Source: Candidatus Thorarchaeota archaeon (GTDB lineage: Archaea; Asgardarchaeota; Thorarchaeia; Thorarchaeales; Thorarchaeaceae). Taken from it: a stretch of 64,000 bases of DNA. The number at the start of each line of letters is the position of its first letter. The first letter of the stretch is position 1. Shown one piece after another: positions 62,886-64,000 of the stretch. The position numbers and the translations under genes are program-made. The stretch lies in NCBI GenBank assembly GCA_019057475.1, contig DXJO01000006.1, positions 194,327 to 258,326 on the forward strand, given 5' to 3'. Under the pieces are notes generated by a model. That model was not told the origin of the DNA and made no database searches. It was given only the letters and a program-made list of their open reading frames with translations.

Positions 62886-64000
62886 ATGAAAAAACTGCGA
62901 AAAGAATACCGTGAATATCTGGACAAGAAGACAAAATTGAAACCAACGACAAGGAAGGACCAAGAGATAATCTTGAGGAACTTCCCGCCGATTGGAAGAC
63001 TGAATGCCGCTTATTTCCGGTCTCTTATGAGAGAGAAAAAAGATTCGGGAGAAGAGAAGTATTCAGCTTTCACAATCTGGAAGCGCTACGGATTGGCCAA
63101 GAGGGTCTTGGAGTCTCATGGGATTGAACACGACTTGGACACACTGAAGAAAGACGACCTGCCAAGTCTGCATGACAAAGAACCCGTGACCCAGAAAGAC
63201 TTGTACACATCTGATGAGTTGAAGCGGATGTTCGCCGCCTGCAAGAACAGTCGGGACCGTGCACTACTTGAGATGTTATACGAGTCTGCGGCAAGGGCAA
63301 GCGAATTGATTTCCTTGCAGGTTGAAGACATTAAATTCGGTAATGACCCCAACAACGGGCCACACTACAGTATAACAGTCGTCGGCAAGACCGGCACTCG
63401 GACCATTCCGATGGGTCACAGCGTCGTTGCATTACGGGCTTTGTTGAATGTGCATCCTTTATTGAAAGACAAATCAAAGGATGACTACAAAGGACCACTC
63501 TTTGTCTCTGCCACTGGGTCACATCGCCAGATAATACGCAGTCACTTGTATTTGATCGTAAAAGCCGCACTGGAGGACGCAGGCATAACGGGCAAGAGGA
63601 AAATCGTCCATATGTTTCGCCACACCAGAGCCACCGAATTAGTCAACCGTGGAGTGCGTGGACCACTACTGTGTAAATTCATGGGGTGGAGCTTGAAATC
63701 AAACATGGAACAAGTCTACGTGCACCTATCGACGAGTGACATCGAAAACGAGATGGCCGAAAAGGTCTATGGCCGCCAAGTCGTTGAGAGGAGAGGCCAG
63801 ATGGTCGAGGCCAAGTCGTGCCCTTCGTGTTCGCAAGACGGGATGGATATGGCGGCAGTGTTTTGTTCTGCGTGCGGATTCCCATTAACAAAGAACGGTG
63901 TGCGACTTGCCGAAGAAAGAACTGACGACTTGGAAGCAAGAATATCGAGCTTGGAGAATTTGATACGTGACGTGGCTAACGGCAAGGTGCCAGTCGATGA
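62886..64000 (+). CDS. Tyrosine recombinase/integrase with zinc ribbon (partial, runs off the window)
   Basis: Phage-type integrase, at least 371 aa, absent from the track because it has no stop in the window. An N-terminal core-binding domain (about 1-90) precedes a catalytic domain with Arg137 ('SAARASELIS'), Lys168 ('VGKTG'), His242 and Arg245 ('HMFRHTRATEL'), Trp268 in 'FMGWS' where many members have His, and nucleophile Tyr278 ('QVYVHLS'). A zinc ribbon (CPSC...CSACG, about 312-329) and a coiled-coil-like tail ('LEARISSLENLIRDV') follow, as in many archaeal integrases. The ATG directly abuts the zinc-finger gene stop. All catalytic residues are present, so it is probably active. Confidence 0.9.
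   Translation, partial: MKKLRKEYREYLDKKTKLKPTTRKDQEIILRNFPPIGRLNAAYFRSLMREKKDSGEEKYSAFTIWKRYGLAKRVLESHGIEHDLDTLKKDDLPSLHDKEPVTQKDLYTSDELKRMFAACKNSRDRALLEMLYESAARASELISLQVEDIKFGNDPNNGPHYSITVVGKTGTRTIPMGHSVVALRALLNVHPLLKDKSKDDYKGPLFVSATGSHRQIIRSHLYLIVKAALEDAGITGKRKIVHMFRHTRATELVNRGVRGPLLCKFMGWSLKSNMEQVYVHLSTSDIENEMAEKVYGRQVVERRGQMVEAKSCPSCSQDGMDMAAVFCSACGFPLTKNGVRLAEERTDDLEARISSLENLIRDVANGKVPVD

Overview
The window looks like a chromosomal fragment from an archaeon, most probably an Asgard-lineage one (Thorarchaeia-like is my best guess from gene style, not proven). Supporting signs are a geranylgeranyl-reductase-family flavoprotein, TATA/BRE-like promoters, frequent GTG/TTG starts with GGAGG-type ribosome binding sites, a Ras/Arf-like small GTPase in an operon with a longin/roadblock-like plus winged-helix protein, a second paralogue of that protein, an arrestin-fold protein, and several very large N-glycosylation-rich surface proteins with one C-terminal membrane anchor. 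TAG is used as an ordinary stop in about a dozen genes here, so the code looks standard. I found no rRNA, no tRNA and no CRISPR array.

Layout. 0-6 kb: an ArsA/GET3-type ATPase beside two paralogous small hydrophobic proteins, a CstA transporter and three unrecognised genes. 6.1-14.1 kb: one 2,652-residue surface protein carrying a gingipain-like (C25) peptidase domain. 14.2-25.2 kb: housekeeping and metabolism (zinc-ribbon protein, 6-phosphofructokinase, DinB protein, CorA, DAO-type oxidoreductase, secreted nuclease, a histidine kinase interrupted by an in-frame TAG, a FetAB-like ABC pair, an ECF-S-like membrane protein, pyroglutamyl peptidase). 25.3-36.7 kb: two NosD-like beta-helix proteins, a 1,252-residue surface protein, a LysE exporter and a DUF389 protein.

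36.7-49.8 kb is a signalling island: the GTPase operon, an ArsR-like regulator, three CheY-like receivers, a TPR protein, the second longin-like protein and an orphan kinase ATPase domain, with long non-coding stretches holding inverted and direct repeats and one decayed GNAT gene. 49.9-62.2 kb: M3 and M32 metallopeptidases, another NosD-like surface protein, a SWIM zinc-finger protein, an isoaspartyl peptidase/asparaginase, a thioredoxin, a DMT transporter and the arrestin-like protein. 62.4-64.0 kb is the left end of an apparent mobile element: a small ORF with an in-frame TAG, a C2H2 zinc-finger protein and a tyrosine recombinase with a C-terminal zinc ribbon that runs off the window.

How they fit together: the five large surface proteins reuse the same extracellular modules and an equivalent juxtamembrane Ig-like domain plus membrane anchor, so they read as one modular cell-surface repertoire. 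The middle region reads as intracellular signalling that combines two-component parts with eukaryote-like GTPase and longin parts. Three genes (histidine kinase, GNAT, mobile-element ORF) are each broken by a single in-frame stop with clearly coding sequence continuing after it.
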